This document shows, piece by piece, positions 52,581 through 61,700 of a stretch of 64,000 bases of DNA. The first letter of the stretch is position 1, and the number at the start of each line of letters is the position of its first letter. Position numbers and translations under genes: made by a program. The notes below the pieces were generated by a model. That model had not been told where the DNA came from and searched no databases. It saw only the letters and a program-made list of their open reading frames with translations. Origin of the DNA: Bacillus mycoides (GTDB taxonomy: Bacteria; Bacillota; Bacilli; Bacillales; Bacillaceae_G); the NCBI RefSeq assembly GCF_001757995.1, contig NZ_LXLV01000023.1:186001-250000 (forward strand), read 5' to 3'.

Positions 52581-53805
52581 TAAACAAGAATTTAGCAAAA
52601 ATGATTTTGAATCGAGATTACAAGTTTACGAGGAAATGGAACAATTTCAAGAAGCAAAAGGAAATAGATTTGCACTTTGTCTGAAAGATCCATTTGATAT
52701 TATTACGCTTGTGTTTTTCTTAAAAGAAAAAAAAGCATCTGTATTACTTATTCATGAAGAGACACCGATGGATACAGCTATTGAGATGGCAAGGCGTGCA
52801 AATTGTGCGGGGCTCTTATATGGGGAAAGTAACGAATTTATAAAGTTAGAAGTTATAAATCTATTACAAGAAGAACCGTCTTTATTGCAATATAGTTCTG
52901 GAACAACAGGAGAACCGAAACTGATTCGTAGAGCATGGACGGAAGTTGAAACAGAAATTACTGCTTATAATGCAGCTTTAAAATGTGATGAAGATGAAGT
53001 ACCAATTGTTATGGCTCCTGTTTCACATTCGTATGGATTAATTTGTGGTACGTTATCTGCAATTACGAGGGGTAGCAAGCCTATAATCATTACGAATAAA
53101 AATCCTAAATTCGCATTAAATATAGTTCGAAATACAGAAAAACATATTATATATGCAGTACCACTTATGCTACATATTATGGGTAGTTTTCCACAAGGTA
53201 CGTTTCAGTTTCATAAAATTATGACGTCAGGCTCACCTTTGCCAGAAACGTTATTTTATAAACTGAAAGGAATGACAAAATACATGATGCAACAATATGG
53301 TTGTTCTGAAGCAGGATGCATTAGTATATGTCATGATATGGAAACTCATTTGGATTTAGGAAAGCCACTGCCTCATGTAAGTATAAACATAGGATCAGAT
53401 GAAAACGAGCCTGAAGAAATCGTAGTGAAAATTGCTGAAAAGGAAATTTATACGAAAGATTTAGGGTATGAATCTGAGCGTGGCCTTCATTTTATGGGGC
53501 GTATGGATGATGTAATCAATGTTTCAGGATTAAAAGTTTTTCCTATAGAGGTGGAAGAAACGATGCTTCGATTAGAAGGTATTCAAGAAGCAATTGTATA
53601 CCGAGGGAAGCATCCTGTAATGGGTGAGATCGTAAAAGCGAAAGTGATCTCTCGTATTGCCCCGGTGAAAATAAGAGAATGGTGTATTCAGCACTTACCG
53701 TCTTATAAAGTTCCGCATGAAATTGAAAGTGTAACTGAAATTCCGAAAAATAAAACCGGAAAAGTAAGTAGAAAGTTACTAGAGATGGGAGAGGTTACAA
53801 CATGA
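52567..53805 (+). CDS. asbC: 3,4-dihydroxybenzoate-AMP ligase AsbC
   Basis: The 412-residue adenylate-forming enzyme has the A3 P-loop YSSGTTGEPKLIRR, the A5 segment MMQQYGCSEAG and the A8/A10 motifs GRMDDVINVSGLKVFPIEVEE and PKNKTGKVSRKLL. It is shorter than standard aryl-acid ligases because the N-terminal domain is reduced. It loads 3,4-dihydroxybenzoate on AsbD. I start it at ATG 52567 after AGGGGGAAATC, within the end of asbB; the frame back to 52549 has no ribosome site of its own. Confidence 0.95.
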   Translation: MLIVNKQEFSKNDFESRLQVYEEMEQFQEAKGNRFALCLKDPFDIITLVFFLKEKKASVLLIHEETPMDTAIEMARRANCAGLLYGESNEFIKLEVINLLQEEPSLLQYSSGTTGEPKLIRRAWTEVETEITAYNAALKCDEDEVPIVMAPVSHSYGLICGTLSAITRGSKPIIITNKNPKFALNIVRNTEKHIIYAVPLMLHIMGSFPQGTFQFHKIMTSGSPLPETLFYKLKGMTKYMMQQYGCSEAGCISICHDMETHLDLGKPLPHVSINIGSDENEPEEIVVKIAEKEIYTKDLGYESERGLHFMGRMDDVINVSGLKVFPIEVEETMLRLEGIQEAIVYRGKHPVMGEIVKAKVISRIAPVKIREWCIQHLPSYKVPHEIESVTEIPKNKTGKVSRKLLEMGEVTT

Positions 53806-54077
53806 GTCGTGAAACGTTAAAGGATGCTGTATTAAGCATTATGATAGAAAAAATGGAACTGAAAAATGTAACGCATTTAGAAGAAACGATGCGTTTAAAT
53901 CAAGATTTATATATAGATTCGGTAATGATGTTACAGCTCATAGTATACATAGAAATGGATTTAAAGCTATGCGTTCCAGAGGATGAGATAGACCCAAAGG
54001 CGTTTCTTACTGTAGGATCTTTGCTCGACTTTATGGAAGAGTTGCAGCCGTTACACGAAGTAAATGTGAATAACTAA
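53802..54077 (+). CDS. asbD: Aryl carrier protein AsbD
   Basis: The 91-residue carrier protein has the phosphopantetheine Ser40 in LNQDLYIDSVMMLQL and the four-helix layout of acyl carriers. AsbC loads it with 3,4-dihydroxybenzoate and AsbE transfers that group to a spermidine arm. It starts in a 4-base overlap with asbC (ATGA). Confidence 0.96.
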   Translation: MSRETLKDAVLSIMIEKMELKNVTHLEETMRLNQDLYIDSVMMLQLIVYIEMDLKLCVPEDEIDPKAFLTVGSLLDFMEELQPLHEVNVNN

Positions 54078-54100
54078 CCTTTAGGAAAGTGGATGAGAGT

Positions 54101-55105
54101 ATGACTTCAATTAAAGTTCACTGTTTAGTGAGTTGTTTTTGTGAAATTATAAAAAGGCGTAGCGATATAGATTACCGTCCATTTTATTTCGGATTATGGG
54201 ATGGAGATTTTGATATAACAGAAGGCGGGATTATTTCTTATCATTCCGAAAACATTAACCATGATAACTACTTACTCTGGTATGAAAAATTGTATGGTAT
54301 TAAAGTGAACGAATGGTACGATCATTCAAAAGATAAAAGTAGCAATGTAGAAACATTTTTAGAATTAGTAGAAAATAAGCCTGAAAATCGTTACGTAATT
54401 GTAATGGTTGATATGTCTTTATTGCCTGAGAGAGAAAATAAGTTTCATCAAAAACCGTTTCCACATTACTTAATGATATCGAAGACAGAGAAAGAAGAGG
54501 AATGGTTCATGCTTGATCCTGATTTTCGCTGGGAAGGGAATATGGAAAGAGAAAAAGTGCTCCATTCTGTTAAAGACAACCCATTTGGTGGAGGCTATTT
54601 CATTGATATAGAAGGAATTCAGGAGCCAACACAAGAGATGGTAGAAAGTTATTTCATGGAAACATTCAAAAAAGATGATAATGAACTAACAATGGAATTA
54701 AAAAAATTAATAATAAAAATGGTAAATGAAGAGGATGGGTATTCACTTTCCGGGCTCGTAACGGCAGTAAAGCAAATACCCGTATTGGCAATACGTAAAT
54801 ATAGCTATGAGCATGCCTTTGCATACTTCCGTGAAACTTTACAATATTCGGAGCAAGAATTTGAGTATTGGTGTGATCGAGTGGAAGACATTGTACAAGG
54901 ATTTACAAATGTACAGTACCGCGCAATCAAAATGGCAATGACAAAAAATAAAGATATGTTATTACCAATTGTTGAGAAGCTTGATGAAATGAATACAATT
55001 GAACTGCAACTTAAGGATGAATTAGAGAGACAGTTTCTGTCATGGAAAGATATGAAAACAAATCAGTCTGTCTTAACTAATACAAGTTCATTGAATTTAA
55101 GATAA
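54101..55105 (+). CDS. asbE: Petrobactin biosynthesis transferase AsbE
   Basis: The 334-residue protein (MTSIKVHCLVSCFCEIIKRRSD at the start) fits AsbE, which transfers the 3,4-dihydroxybenzoyl group from AsbD to spermidine or spermidinyl-citrate. A Cys/His-rich N-terminal half (YRPFYFGLWDGDFDITEGG, PHYLMISKTEKEEEWFMLDPDFRWEG) suggests a papain-like transferase core. A GTG at 54089 is in frame, but AGGAAAG is spaced for the ATG at 54101. Twelve bases separate asbD from the GTG position, so the operon is tight. Confidence 0.94.
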   Translation: MTSIKVHCLVSCFCEIIKRRSDIDYRPFYFGLWDGDFDITEGGIISYHSENINHDNYLLWYEKLYGIKVNEWYDHSKDKSSNVETFLELVENKPENRYVIVMVDMSLLPERENKFHQKPFPHYLMISKTEKEEEWFMLDPDFRWEGNMEREKVLHSVKDNPFGGGYFIDIEGIQEPTQEMVESYFMETFKKDDNELTMELKKLIIKMVNEEDGYSLSGLVTAVKQIPVLAIRKYSYEHAFAYFRETLQYSEQEFEYWCDRVEDIVQGFTNVQYRAIKMAMTKNKDMLLPIVEKLDEMNTIELQLKDELERQFLSWKDMKTNQSVLTNTSSLNLR

Positions 55106-55119
55106 GGGAGCTCAAACCA

Positions 55120-55962
55120 ATGAAATATTCGCTATGTACAATTTCATTTCGACATCAACTAATTTCATTTACTGATATTGTTCAATTTGCATATGAAAAC
55201 GGTTTTGAAGGAATTGAGTTGTGGGGGACCCATGCACAAAATTTATATATGCAAGAGCGTGAAACGACAGAACGAGAAATAGATTATTTAAAGGATAAAA
55301 ATTTAGAGGTCACGATGATAAGTGATTACTTGGACATATCATTATTAGCAGATTTTCAAAAAACGATGGAAAAATGTGAACAGCTGGTAACACTAGCTAA
55401 TTGGTTTAATACAAATAAAATTCGTACGTTTGCTGGGCAAAAAGGTAGTGAGGATTTCTCGGAACAAGAGAGAAAAGAGTATGTGAAGCGAATTCGCATG
55501 ATTTGTGATCTATTTGCTCAGCACAATATGTATATACTATTAGAAACACATCCAAATACGTTAACGGATACTTTACCGTCTACTTTGAAATTGTTAGAAG
55601 AAGTAAATCATCCATATTTAAAAATAAACCTAGATTTTCTTCATATTTGGGAGTCTGGTGCAGACCCGGTAGATAGTTTCCAGCGACTAAAGCCGTGGAT
55701 ACAACATTACCATTTTAAGAATATATCATCAGCGGAGTATTTACACGTGTTTGAACCAAATAATGTATATGCCGCTGCTGGAAGTCGTATAGGAATGGTC
55801 CCATTATTTGAAGGTATAGTAAATTATGATGAAATCATCCAGGAAGTGAGCGATACTGAACATTTTGCTTCACTTGAATGGTTTGGACATAATGCGAAAG
55901 ATATATTAAAAGAAGAAATGAGAGCATTAACAAATAGAAAATTAGAAGTAGTAACCTCATAA
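55120..55962 (+). CDS. asbF: 3-dehydroshikimate dehydratase AsbF
   Basis: The 280-residue TIM-barrel enzyme has the metal-binding residues known for AsbF: Glu142 (LETHPN), Asp172 (NLDFLHIW), His198 (HYHFKN) and Glu253 (SLEWFGHN). It converts 3-dehydroshikimate to 3,4-dihydroxybenzoate with a divalent metal, supplying the unusual catecholate that hides petrobactin from siderocalin. Last asb gene, with a terminator behind. Confidence 0.96.
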   Translation: MKYSLCTISFRHQLISFTDIVQFAYENGFEGIELWGTHAQNLYMQERETTEREIDYLKDKNLEVTMISDYLDISLLADFQKTMEKCEQLVTLANWFNTNKIRTFAGQKGSEDFSEQERKEYVKRIRMICDLFAQHNMYILLETHPNTLTDTLPSTLKLLEEVNHPYLKINLDFLHIWESGADPVDSFQRLKPWIQHYHFKNISSAEYLHVFEPNNVYAAAGSRIGMVPLFEGIVNYDEIIQEVSDTEHFASLEWFGHNAKDILKEEMRALTNRKLEVVTS

Positions 55963-55976
55963 GATGAAATGATGTA

Positions 55977-56004
55977 AGGGTCTCGTTTAAGAGACTCTTT
56001 TTTT
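55977..56004 (+). terminator. Terminator of asbA-F
   Basis: GGGTCTC and GAGACTC-type arms around TTTAA, followed by at least seven T. Confidence 0.8.
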
Positions 56005-56084
56005 ACGGAATAAATAACCAAAAATTACCATGTATTTAATTTCGGATTTGATGCAATTTAATATATATAAGGAGGTGATCGGTA

Positions 56085-56291
56085 ATGGCTAGAAATCGTA
56101 ACGCTAATCAATTAGCATCACATGGAGCACAAGCAGCTCTAGATCAAATGAAATATGAAATTGCACAAGAGTTTGGTGTACAGCTTGGAGCTGATACTTC
56201 TTCACGTGCAAACGGTTCTGTAGGCGGTGAAATTACAAAACGCCTTGTAGCGATGGCAGAACAACAGCTTGGTGGCGGATATACTCGCTAA
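56085..56291 (+). CDS. Alpha/beta-type small acid-soluble spore protein
   Basis: The 68-residue protein has the SASP core: [20 protein letters not shown] (with the germination protease cut site around EFGV) and [18 protein letters not shown]. It coats and protects DNA in the spore and supplies amino acids at germination. It has AAGGAGGTGATC before the ATG and is expected to use a SigG promoter, which I could not fix with confidence. Its place behind asbF is shared by cereus-group genomes. Confidence 0.96.
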   Translation: MARNRNANQLASHGAQAALDQMKYEIAQEFGVQLGADTSSRANGSVGGEITKRLVAMAEQQLGGGYTR

Positions 56292-56309
56292 ATGTAGAAG
56301 GTTGTAGGA

Positions 56310-56338
56310 GAAAGGAAGGATTCTTCCTTTCTTTTTTA
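56310..56338 (+). terminator. Terminator after SASP gene
   Basis: GAAAGGAAG and CTTCCTTTC pair around GATT and are followed by six T. Confidence 0.85.
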
Positions 56339-56445
56339 TTTTCAATTAATTGGTATGGATATATTGTGAACAGGATTCAAAGAATAGGAGTAATGCTATA
56401 TTTTACCCAATTTCTTTTGTTGTAAATGGAGTGTAGTAAAGATGA

Positions 56446-56489
56446 AATAGCCCTGGTGGAATGTAAACATAATTTCCAGCAGGGCTATT
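56446..56489 (+). promoter_or_regulatory. Strong 16-bp hairpin in the MFS transporter leader
   Basis: AATAGCCCTGGTGGAA and TTCCAGCAGGGCTATT pair at 15 of 16 positions around a 12-base loop, 16 bases before the first in-frame ATG (56506). No T-run follows on this strand, so a structured leader or attenuator is more likely than a simple terminator. Confidence 0.6.
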
Positions 56490-56505
56490 ATATGGTAAGA
56501 AATAT

Positions 56506-57759
56506 ATGATGAAAGGTTCCGAAATCAACATGTTAAAAAAAGAAAACTGTTGTTTAATTGCACTTGCATCAGTTCCACTTGTTATGACGTTAGGTAATTC
56601 AATGCTTATTCCAATCCTGCCAACCATTGAAAAGAAATTACATATTTCATCTTTCCAAGTATCCATGATTATTACAATTTATTCTATCATTGCAATTATA
56701 CTTATACCGATTGCTGGTTATTTATCAGATAGATGGGGACGAAAGATGGTAATGGTTCCAAGTTTATTAATTGCAGCTATTGGGGGAGCGATAACGGGCT
56801 GGGTATCATGGAAAGTTGATAATCCTTACGTTTGGATTCTTATCGGAAGAGCAATTCAAGGGATAGGTGCTGCTGGTGCTATGCCAGTTGTCATACCATG
56901 TGTAGGTGATTTATACAAAGATGAAAAACAGGTTAGTGCAGGTTTAGGAATCATTGAGACGTCAAATACATTTGGAAAAGTATTGAGTCCCATATTAGGA
57001 TCAGCTCTTGCAGCTATTGTATGGTTCTTACCATTTTGGGCGATTCCAGTTTTATGTTTAATATCGATTGTTTTACTACTGGTACTAGTAAAGGCGAAGA
57101 AACAAGAAGAAGAAGTCCCACCACTTAAAGAATTTATTCAATCTATTATCTCTACGTTTCGAGAAAAGGGAAGATGGTTAATTGCCATTTTTATACTAGG
57201 TGCAATTATTATGCTTATTTTATTCGGAATACTTTTTTATCTGTCAACTATACTGGAGTCGAAGTACGACATTCATGGTATATGGAAAGGGTGTGTACTC
57301 GCTATTCCTTTACTTGTACTATCAATTAGCTCATATATGGCTGGTAAAAAAATTGGAGATAAACAAGATATTATGAAAAAGTGTATTTATATTGGTTTTT
57401 TACTGGCTGCTGTATCTGTCTTCTTACCTTTATTCCTAAAAGGAATCTATTTGCTACTTCTTTGTCTCGTTATTATGGGGATAGGAATTGGTATTGCGTT
57501 ACCGTGTTTAGATGCTCTTATTACACAAGGGATTGAAAAAGAGCAGAGGGGGACAGTTACGTCATTTTATAGTTCAATGCGATTTATCGGTGTAGCAGCT
57601 GGACCACCCCTTTATTCTTTTTTTATGAAAGGATCGGACCATGAAGTATTTTATTTAACAAGCATCTTCGCTGCTATTGGTGCTGTCATAGCAATTATTT
57701 GGATTAAACCAGCAAAAGATAAAATGATGGTAAAACAGAAACCGGAACCAACTTCATAA
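56506..57759 (+). CDS. MFS transporter (YmfD/DHA1-type efflux)
   Basis: The 417-residue protein (409 from the ATG at 56530) has about twelve hydrophobic helices and the MFS motif A GYLSDRWGRKMVMV plus motif C-like GIIETSNTFGKVLSPILGSALA, typical of DHA1 exporters. It lies downstream of the petrobactin operon beyond two terminators, so it is not in the asb transcript. It might export a siderophore or drug, but for B. anthracis the reported petrobactin exporter is an RND protein (ApeX), so that is only a possibility. The start codon is ambiguous: GAAAGG lies before 56530. Confidence 0.85.
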   Translation: MMKGSEINMLKKENCCLIALASVPLVMTLGNSMLIPILPTIEKKLHISSFQVSMIITIYSIIAIILIPIAGYLSDRWGRKMVMVPSLLIAAIGGAITGWVSWKVDNPYVWILIGRAIQGIGAAGAMPVVIPCVGDLYKDEKQVSAGLGIIETSNTFGKVLSPILGSALAAIVWFLPFWAIPVLCLISIVLLLVLVKAKKQEEEVPPLKEFIQSIISTFREKGRWLIAIFILGAIIMLILFGILFYLSTILESKYDIHGIWKGCVLAIPLLVLSISSYMAGKKIGDKQDIMKKCIYIGFLLAAVSVFLPLFLKGIYLLLLCLVIMGIGIGIALPCLDALITQGIEKEQRGTVTSFYSSMRFIGVAAGPPLYSFFMKGSDHEVFYLTSIFAAIGAVIAIIWIKPAKDKMMVKQKPEPTS

Positions 57760-57763
57760 TGCG

Positions 57764-57805
57764 AAAGAGAATTGCATGCTAATTACATAACATGCAATTC
57801 TCTTT
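57764..57805. terminator. Bidirectional terminator between MFS and LysE-type genes
   Basis: AAAGAGAATTGCATG and CATGCAATTCTCTTT are perfect 15-bp arms around 12 bases; T-runs on both strands. Confidence 0.88.
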
Positions 57806-57807
57806 AA

Positions 57808-58425
57808 TTAGTTAGGAAAAATAACTTGTTTTAACATATAAAGTGCGACTCCCCATATGATTAGCCCTGAAAATTTATTTAATACTATAATCGTTTTTCC
57901 TGTCGAGTCAAATCCTTTTAGAAATTTTCCAGCAAAAGCTAAACTAATAAACCAAATCCAAGAAACTATAATTGTTGCAAAAGTGAAAGCCCATTTCTCA
58001 CTTCCTATGTACTGTATAGAGTTTGTTCCGATTACACCAATTGTGTCTAAAATTGCGTGTGGATTTAGTAATGAAACCGATGCGGCGAAAATAATTTGAT
58101 TTTTTAAAGGCATGCTTTTGTCTTGTTTTATATCATTTGAAGGATCGCTTCTCCAAATAACCAAGCCCATATACATAAGAAAGAAAAATCCAATCATATA
58201 CAAGGTGGTTGTTAACCAAGAGAAAGTTAGGAGGACAAGGGAGACACCTTGTACAGCAATTAATATTAATAATGTATCACATATAGATGCAGTCAAGACT
58301 ACAGGAGCAGCTCGCCAAATATTTGGTTGACTAGCGCCTTGGTTAAAGACGAAAACATTTTGGACACCTAATGGAATGATAAGACCAAATGCAAGGATGA
58401 TACCGTGAATAATTGCTTCACTCAT
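57808..58425 (-). CDS. LysE/ArgO-family amino acid exporter
   Basis: The 205-residue protein has six predicted helices and the LysE family opening ILAFGLIIPLGVQNVFVFNQGA (about 10-31) and SLLNPHAILDTIGVIG. It exports basic or other amino acids. It is divergent from a MocR-type regulator that probably controls it and is well separated from the upstream MFS gene by a shared terminator. Confidence 0.92.
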   Translation of the reverse strand: MSEAIIHGIILAFGLIIPLGVQNVFVFNQGASQPNIWRAAPVVLTASICDTLLILIAVQGVSLVLLTFSWLTTTLYMIGFFFLMYMGLVIWRSDPSNDIKQDKSMPLKNQIIFAASVSLLNPHAILDTIGVIGTNSIQYIGSEKWAFTFATIIVSWIWFISLAFAGKFLKGFDSTGKTIIVLNKFSGLIIWGVALYMLKQVIFPN

Positions 58426-58503
58426 TATATTACCTCCTACTTAATGTGATTAATTATGCTAGTCTATATTGTATAGAAGAAATGAAAATTTGTATCCATC
58501 CAT

Positions 58504-58527
58504 ATGGTTGGATAGGTTACCAACCAT
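58504..58527. promoter_or_regulatory. Operator-like inverted repeat between LysE-type and MocR-type genes
   Basis: ATGGTTGG and CCAACCAT are perfect 8-bp arms around ATAGGTTA, and an extra ATCCATCC lies just upstream. Position and symmetry fit MocR-family binding sites, which often combine direct and inverted repeats. Confidence 0.6.
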
Positions 58528-58547
58528 AAAGTATGTGAGGTGAGATA

Positions 58548-59990
58548 ATGGAAAGGCTCGTTTGGAAACCTAATATGTCTTCGTCTATTCCTTTATATAA
58601 ACAAATAGAATCTTATATAAAAGAAAGAATTGTTAATGGGGAATGGACAGTTGGAACTAAATTACCTTCACAAAGAGATTTGGCGCATACGTTTGAAGTG
58701 AATCGAAGTACAATTGTAATGGCTTTCGATGAATTAGTAGCAAAAGGGTATATTGAGGGGAATGGCCGGAAGGGAACAATTGTTATAAATAATAGTGAGA
58801 GTACTTCTACATATGCCCCGCCTCCAAACTGGCAGTCTTATGTAGAAACAGGACTTCATTATCCGAATCTTCCTGCTGTACAAGAGATTAATCAAGCTGA
58901 ATTTACTCCCAATGTAATTCGATTAGGAACAGGTGAACTTTCACCGAGTCTCTTGCCTGAGAAAAAGATGAAGGGTATTATTAATAAAATTTTACAATCA
59001 AATGTTACACTTGGGTATGAGGAACCGAAAGGGAATCTCCATTTAAGAGAAAAAATTGCGGAATATTTAAAAGGGCATGGGGTATATGTATCTCCTGACT
59101 CTATTTTAATTGTTTCGGGAGCAATCCAAGCACTCCAACTTATTTCTATGGGACTTCTTCCGAAAGGAGCGTCAATTTTATTAGAAAAACCATCATATTT
59201 ATATTCGCTTAATGTATTTCAATCGGCAGGAATGCGCTTGATTGGAATACCAATGAATGAGAATGGTATAAATACTTCCTATATCACAAAATATAAGAAA
59301 CAATTTAACGCATCAATTTTATATACAATCCCATCTTTTCATAATCCGACCAATTTTAGTATGAACGCTAAGAAGAGGGAAGAAGTGATGGAGATATGTA
59401 ATGAAATTGGATTACCTATTATTGAGGACGCGGTATATCAAGATTTATGGTTCGATGCACCAGTTTCAAAGCCTTTAAAGGCATATGATAATAATGGGAT
59501 CGTGCTACATATTGGAAGTATGTCCAAAGTCATTAGTCCTGGTTTAAGAATTGGATGGGTTGTTGGATCAGAATCAGTTATTCAAAGATTAGCAGATATA
59601 AAAATGCAAACTGATTATGGTTCAAGTTCTATATCCCAACAGATTGCAGCGGAGTGGTTTGAAAATGGATTGTATAATGAACATTTACAGTTTGTAAGAA
59701 GTGAATTGAAAAAACGTAGAGATTTTATGATAAGTATGTTAGAAAAGTATTGTAGTGGCATTGCAACTTGGCATGAGCCAGTAGGAAGCTTTTACATTTG
59801 GCTACATATAAATCTACCAATTTCGAATCGTAGTTTATTTGACAAAGCTTTACAAGAAAAGGTGTTATTAAACCCAGGCACTTTGTATGATAGAAGTGCT
59901 AACCAATTTTTACGTCTTTCTTATTCCTATGCAACTGTAGAAGAAATTGAAGTTGGAATAAAAAAGATCGCGCAATTAATTAAAGGGTAA
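58548..59990 (+). CDS. MocR-type GntR regulator with aminotransferase domain
   Basis: The 480-residue protein has a GntR winged helix (about 8-72, LYKQIESYIKERIVNGEWTVGTKLPSQRDLAHTFEVNRSTI) and a C-terminal class I aminotransferase-like domain with the PLP lysine region HIGSMSKVISPGLRIGWV. MocR proteins use PLP or its adduct as effector. It is divergent from a LysE-type exporter with a shared operator, so it probably activates or represses that exporter, and itself, in response to an amino acid. Confidence 0.93.
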   Translation: MERLVWKPNMSSSIPLYKQIESYIKERIVNGEWTVGTKLPSQRDLAHTFEVNRSTIVMAFDELVAKGYIEGNGRKGTIVINNSESTSTYAPPPNWQSYVETGLHYPNLPAVQEINQAEFTPNVIRLGTGELSPSLLPEKKMKGIINKILQSNVTLGYEEPKGNLHLREKIAEYLKGHGVYVSPDSILIVSGAIQALQLISMGLLPKGASILLEKPSYLYSLNVFQSAGMRLIGIPMNENGINTSYITKYKKQFNASILYTIPSFHNPTNFSMNAKKREEVMEICNEIGLPIIEDAVYQDLWFDAPVSKPLKAYDNNGIVLHIGSMSKVISPGLRIGWVVGSESVIQRLADIKMQTDYGSSSISQQIAAEWFENGLYNEHLQFVRSELKKRRDFMISMLEKYCSGIATWHEPVGSFYIWLHINLPISNRSLFDKALQEKVLLNPGTLYDRSANQFLRLSYSYATVEEIEVGIKKIAQLIKG

Positions 59991-60002
59991 AAGGAGAAAA
60001 AC

Positions 60003-60170
60003 ATGAAACAATATGTGATTTGCCAAATGATTGATGGAGATAAGTATTTAGCTGCTTATGCGGAAACAAAACAGGATGCAATTGAAAAAGCAGAATTATT
60101 AGGGTTAAGAACTGGAAATCGTTACATAGTAATTACCGCAGAAGAAGCAGAGGGGTTAACTTATCCTTAA
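60003..60170 (+). CDS. Small conserved-looking hypothetical protein (55 aa)
   Basis: ATG at 60003 follows AAAAGGAGAAAAA and encodes MKQYVICQMIDGDKYLAAYA, then ETKQDAIEKAELLGLRTGNR and a short C-terminal YIVITAEEAEGLTYP. It is 12 bases downstream of the MocR gene and likely co-transcribed. Codon use is normal, it has a strong ribosome site and a terminator follows. It is soluble with beta-alpha-like segments; no function is known. Confidence 0.75.
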   Translation: MKQYVICQMIDGDKYLAAYAETKQDAIEKAELLGLRTGNRYIVITAEEAEGLTYP

Positions 60171-60191
60171 ACAATAGGAGAGTACATAAGA

Positions 60192-60236
60192 AGTAAATAA
60201 GCCTAATAATGTACTATATTATTAGGCTTATTTACT
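60192..60236. terminator. Bidirectional terminator after the 55-aa ORF
   Basis: AGTAAATAAGCCTAATAAT and its exact complement form a 19-bp stem around a GTACTAT loop. Confidence 0.88.
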
Positions 60237-60265
60237 ATTAAAGTGTGACAGGGAAAATAATATAA

Positions 60266-61231
60266 TTATGAGTCAAGTTGACGGAAATACCGATTTGTTT
60301 TTCGATCCTGATTTCCGTCTCTATACTTATCAACATATTGCCTGAAGTTCCAGGATTGTAAAAACTTATTAGCTGCATTATAACCAGAGTTATAGAGCCA
60401 TTCTTTCTCTTCTTTAGTTAGTTGAAAATTAGTACTGGTAATGGTTCCTGTTGGAATTGTAATAGTTCTAGCCTTTGATTCTTTATCTAAATGACGTAAA
60501 TCATGAGCTTGCATCATCGTTTTAAATAGTCCTTTGAACATGGAAATAGGTTCTTCATAGTGGGCGGGATCAGCTTGAATCTCATCTTTTACAAAATGAA
60601 ATCCAAAGGTAGGCCAGCGAGGAGAAGTCGGTGAATCGAAAATCCAAATTGGGTAATTACTTAAAATACCGCCGTCAACCATATAACAAGGTTGTTTCCA
60701 TTTTGGTGTTCTCCATTTCACTGGTTCGAAGAAGAAAGGAATGGTTCCACTCATTCTTACTGCTTTAGCGATAGAGAAGCGATAATTTAAAAATCCGTAG
60801 TTTGGCAAGTCATCGGGAAAAACAACCATTTTACCATTGCTTATATCTGAAGCGATAATTTTGAGTTTATTCAAATCGGGTAAGTCTGTAAACAAATGAA
60901 TTCCTTTTTTTCTAAGCAGGTCTTCTAGCCATTCTTCGAGAAATACATTTGAATAAATACCTAGAGTAGACCAAGCGCTTAATCCTTTACCAATAAAGGG
61001 GATTCTATCAAGAAAAGTTTTTTTAGTGAATTTTTCATAATCAATGTCTGTTACAATAGTTTTTAATTCGGAACAAGAATATCCAGCTGCTAGAAGAGCT
61101 GCAATAATAGCACCGGCTGATGTTCCAGCTAAACGTTCCCATTCATAACCTTTTTCGGCTAACGCGCAAATTGCCCCTACATGAGCAATTCCGCGTACAC
61201 CGCCTCCCTCGAAAACACCATCAATCTTCAT
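60266..61231 (-). CDS. Patatin-like phospholipase
   Basis: The 321-residue protein has the patatin oxyanion motif GGGVRGIAHVGA (10-20), the nucleophile GTSAG with Ser38 and the catalytic DGG with Asp186. It is expected to hydrolyse acyl groups of membrane phospholipids or related lipids. No signal peptide is evident, so it is cytoplasmic or peripheral. It is convergent with the 55-aa ORF across a shared terminator and follows the YjcZ gene on the same strand behind another terminator. Confidence 0.92.
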   Translation of the reverse strand: MKIDGVFEGGGVRGIAHVGAICALAEKGYEWERLAGTSAGAIIAALLAAGYSCSELKTIVTDIDYEKFTKKTFLDRIPFIGKGLSAWSTLGIYSNVFLEEWLEDLLRKKGIHLFTDLPDLNKLKIIASDISNGKMVVFPDDLPNYGFLNYRFSIAKAVRMSGTIPFFFEPVKWRTPKWKQPCYMVDGGILSNYPIWIFDSPTSPRWPTFGFHFVKDEIQADPAHYEEPISMFKGLFKTMMQAHDLRHLDKESKARTITIPTGTITSTNFQLTKEEKEWLYNSGYNAANKFLQSWNFRQYVDKYRDGNQDRKTNRYFRQLDS

Positions 61232-61270
61232 TAAACATACTTCCTTTCAGATGGAGAATTTGAAAATGGC

Positions 61271-61299
61271 AAAAAAGCACGTATTGTACGCGCTTTTTT
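61271..61299 (-). terminator. Terminator after YjcZ-type gene
   Basis: AAAAAAGCACGTA and TACGCGCTTTTTT pair at 12 of 13 positions around TTG. Confidence 0.8.
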
Positions 61300-61318
61300 A
61301 CAATAGTTTTTAAGTTTA

Positions 61319-61477
61319 CTAGCAGCCGAATCCGCCGCCCCAACAGCTAGCTCCGATGATGATTAGAAGGATAAATAAAACGATTAATAAAGCGAAACCT
61401 CCATAACCACAACCACCGCAACTACCGCCGTAACCGTAACCACCGCCGTAACCACCGCAACTATATCCGTAACCCAT
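61319..61477 (-). CDS. YjcZ-family sporulation protein (52 aa)
   Basis: ATG at 61477 (minus strand), after GGAGGAATTCC, encodes [20 protein letters not shown], then GGCGYGG, a hydrophobic helix [17 protein letters not shown] and a CWGGGFGC end. The Gly/Tyr/Cys-rich head and membrane tail identify the YjcZ family of tiny sporulation proteins. It is too short to be found by ordinary length cut-offs. Confidence 0.88.
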   Translation of the reverse strand: MGYGYSCGGYGGGYGYGGSCGGCGYGGFALLIVLFILLIIIGASCWGGGFGC

Positions 61478-61700
61478 GTGGAATTCCTCCTTATATTAAA
61501 AGTGAAAATGAACGAGGGAAAGTATACTGTAAGAAATTATGAGATATCATGTTTGTAGGAACAATGTATACTATGCTCTTTTAAACTTGTTCGCGTACGA
61601 GGGATAAGCCCGTTTTTTTGAAGGCTTGTTGATTTTACGATGAATGGAGTATAATCTTTGTGCTATGATACAAATAAGTATGTAAATGTAAGGAGAATTT

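Noticed and set aside
56506-57759. MFS protein as the petrobactin exporter
   Set aside because: It is not in the asb transcript, no Fur-like box was found in its leader, and the exporter reported for B. anthracis is of RND type.
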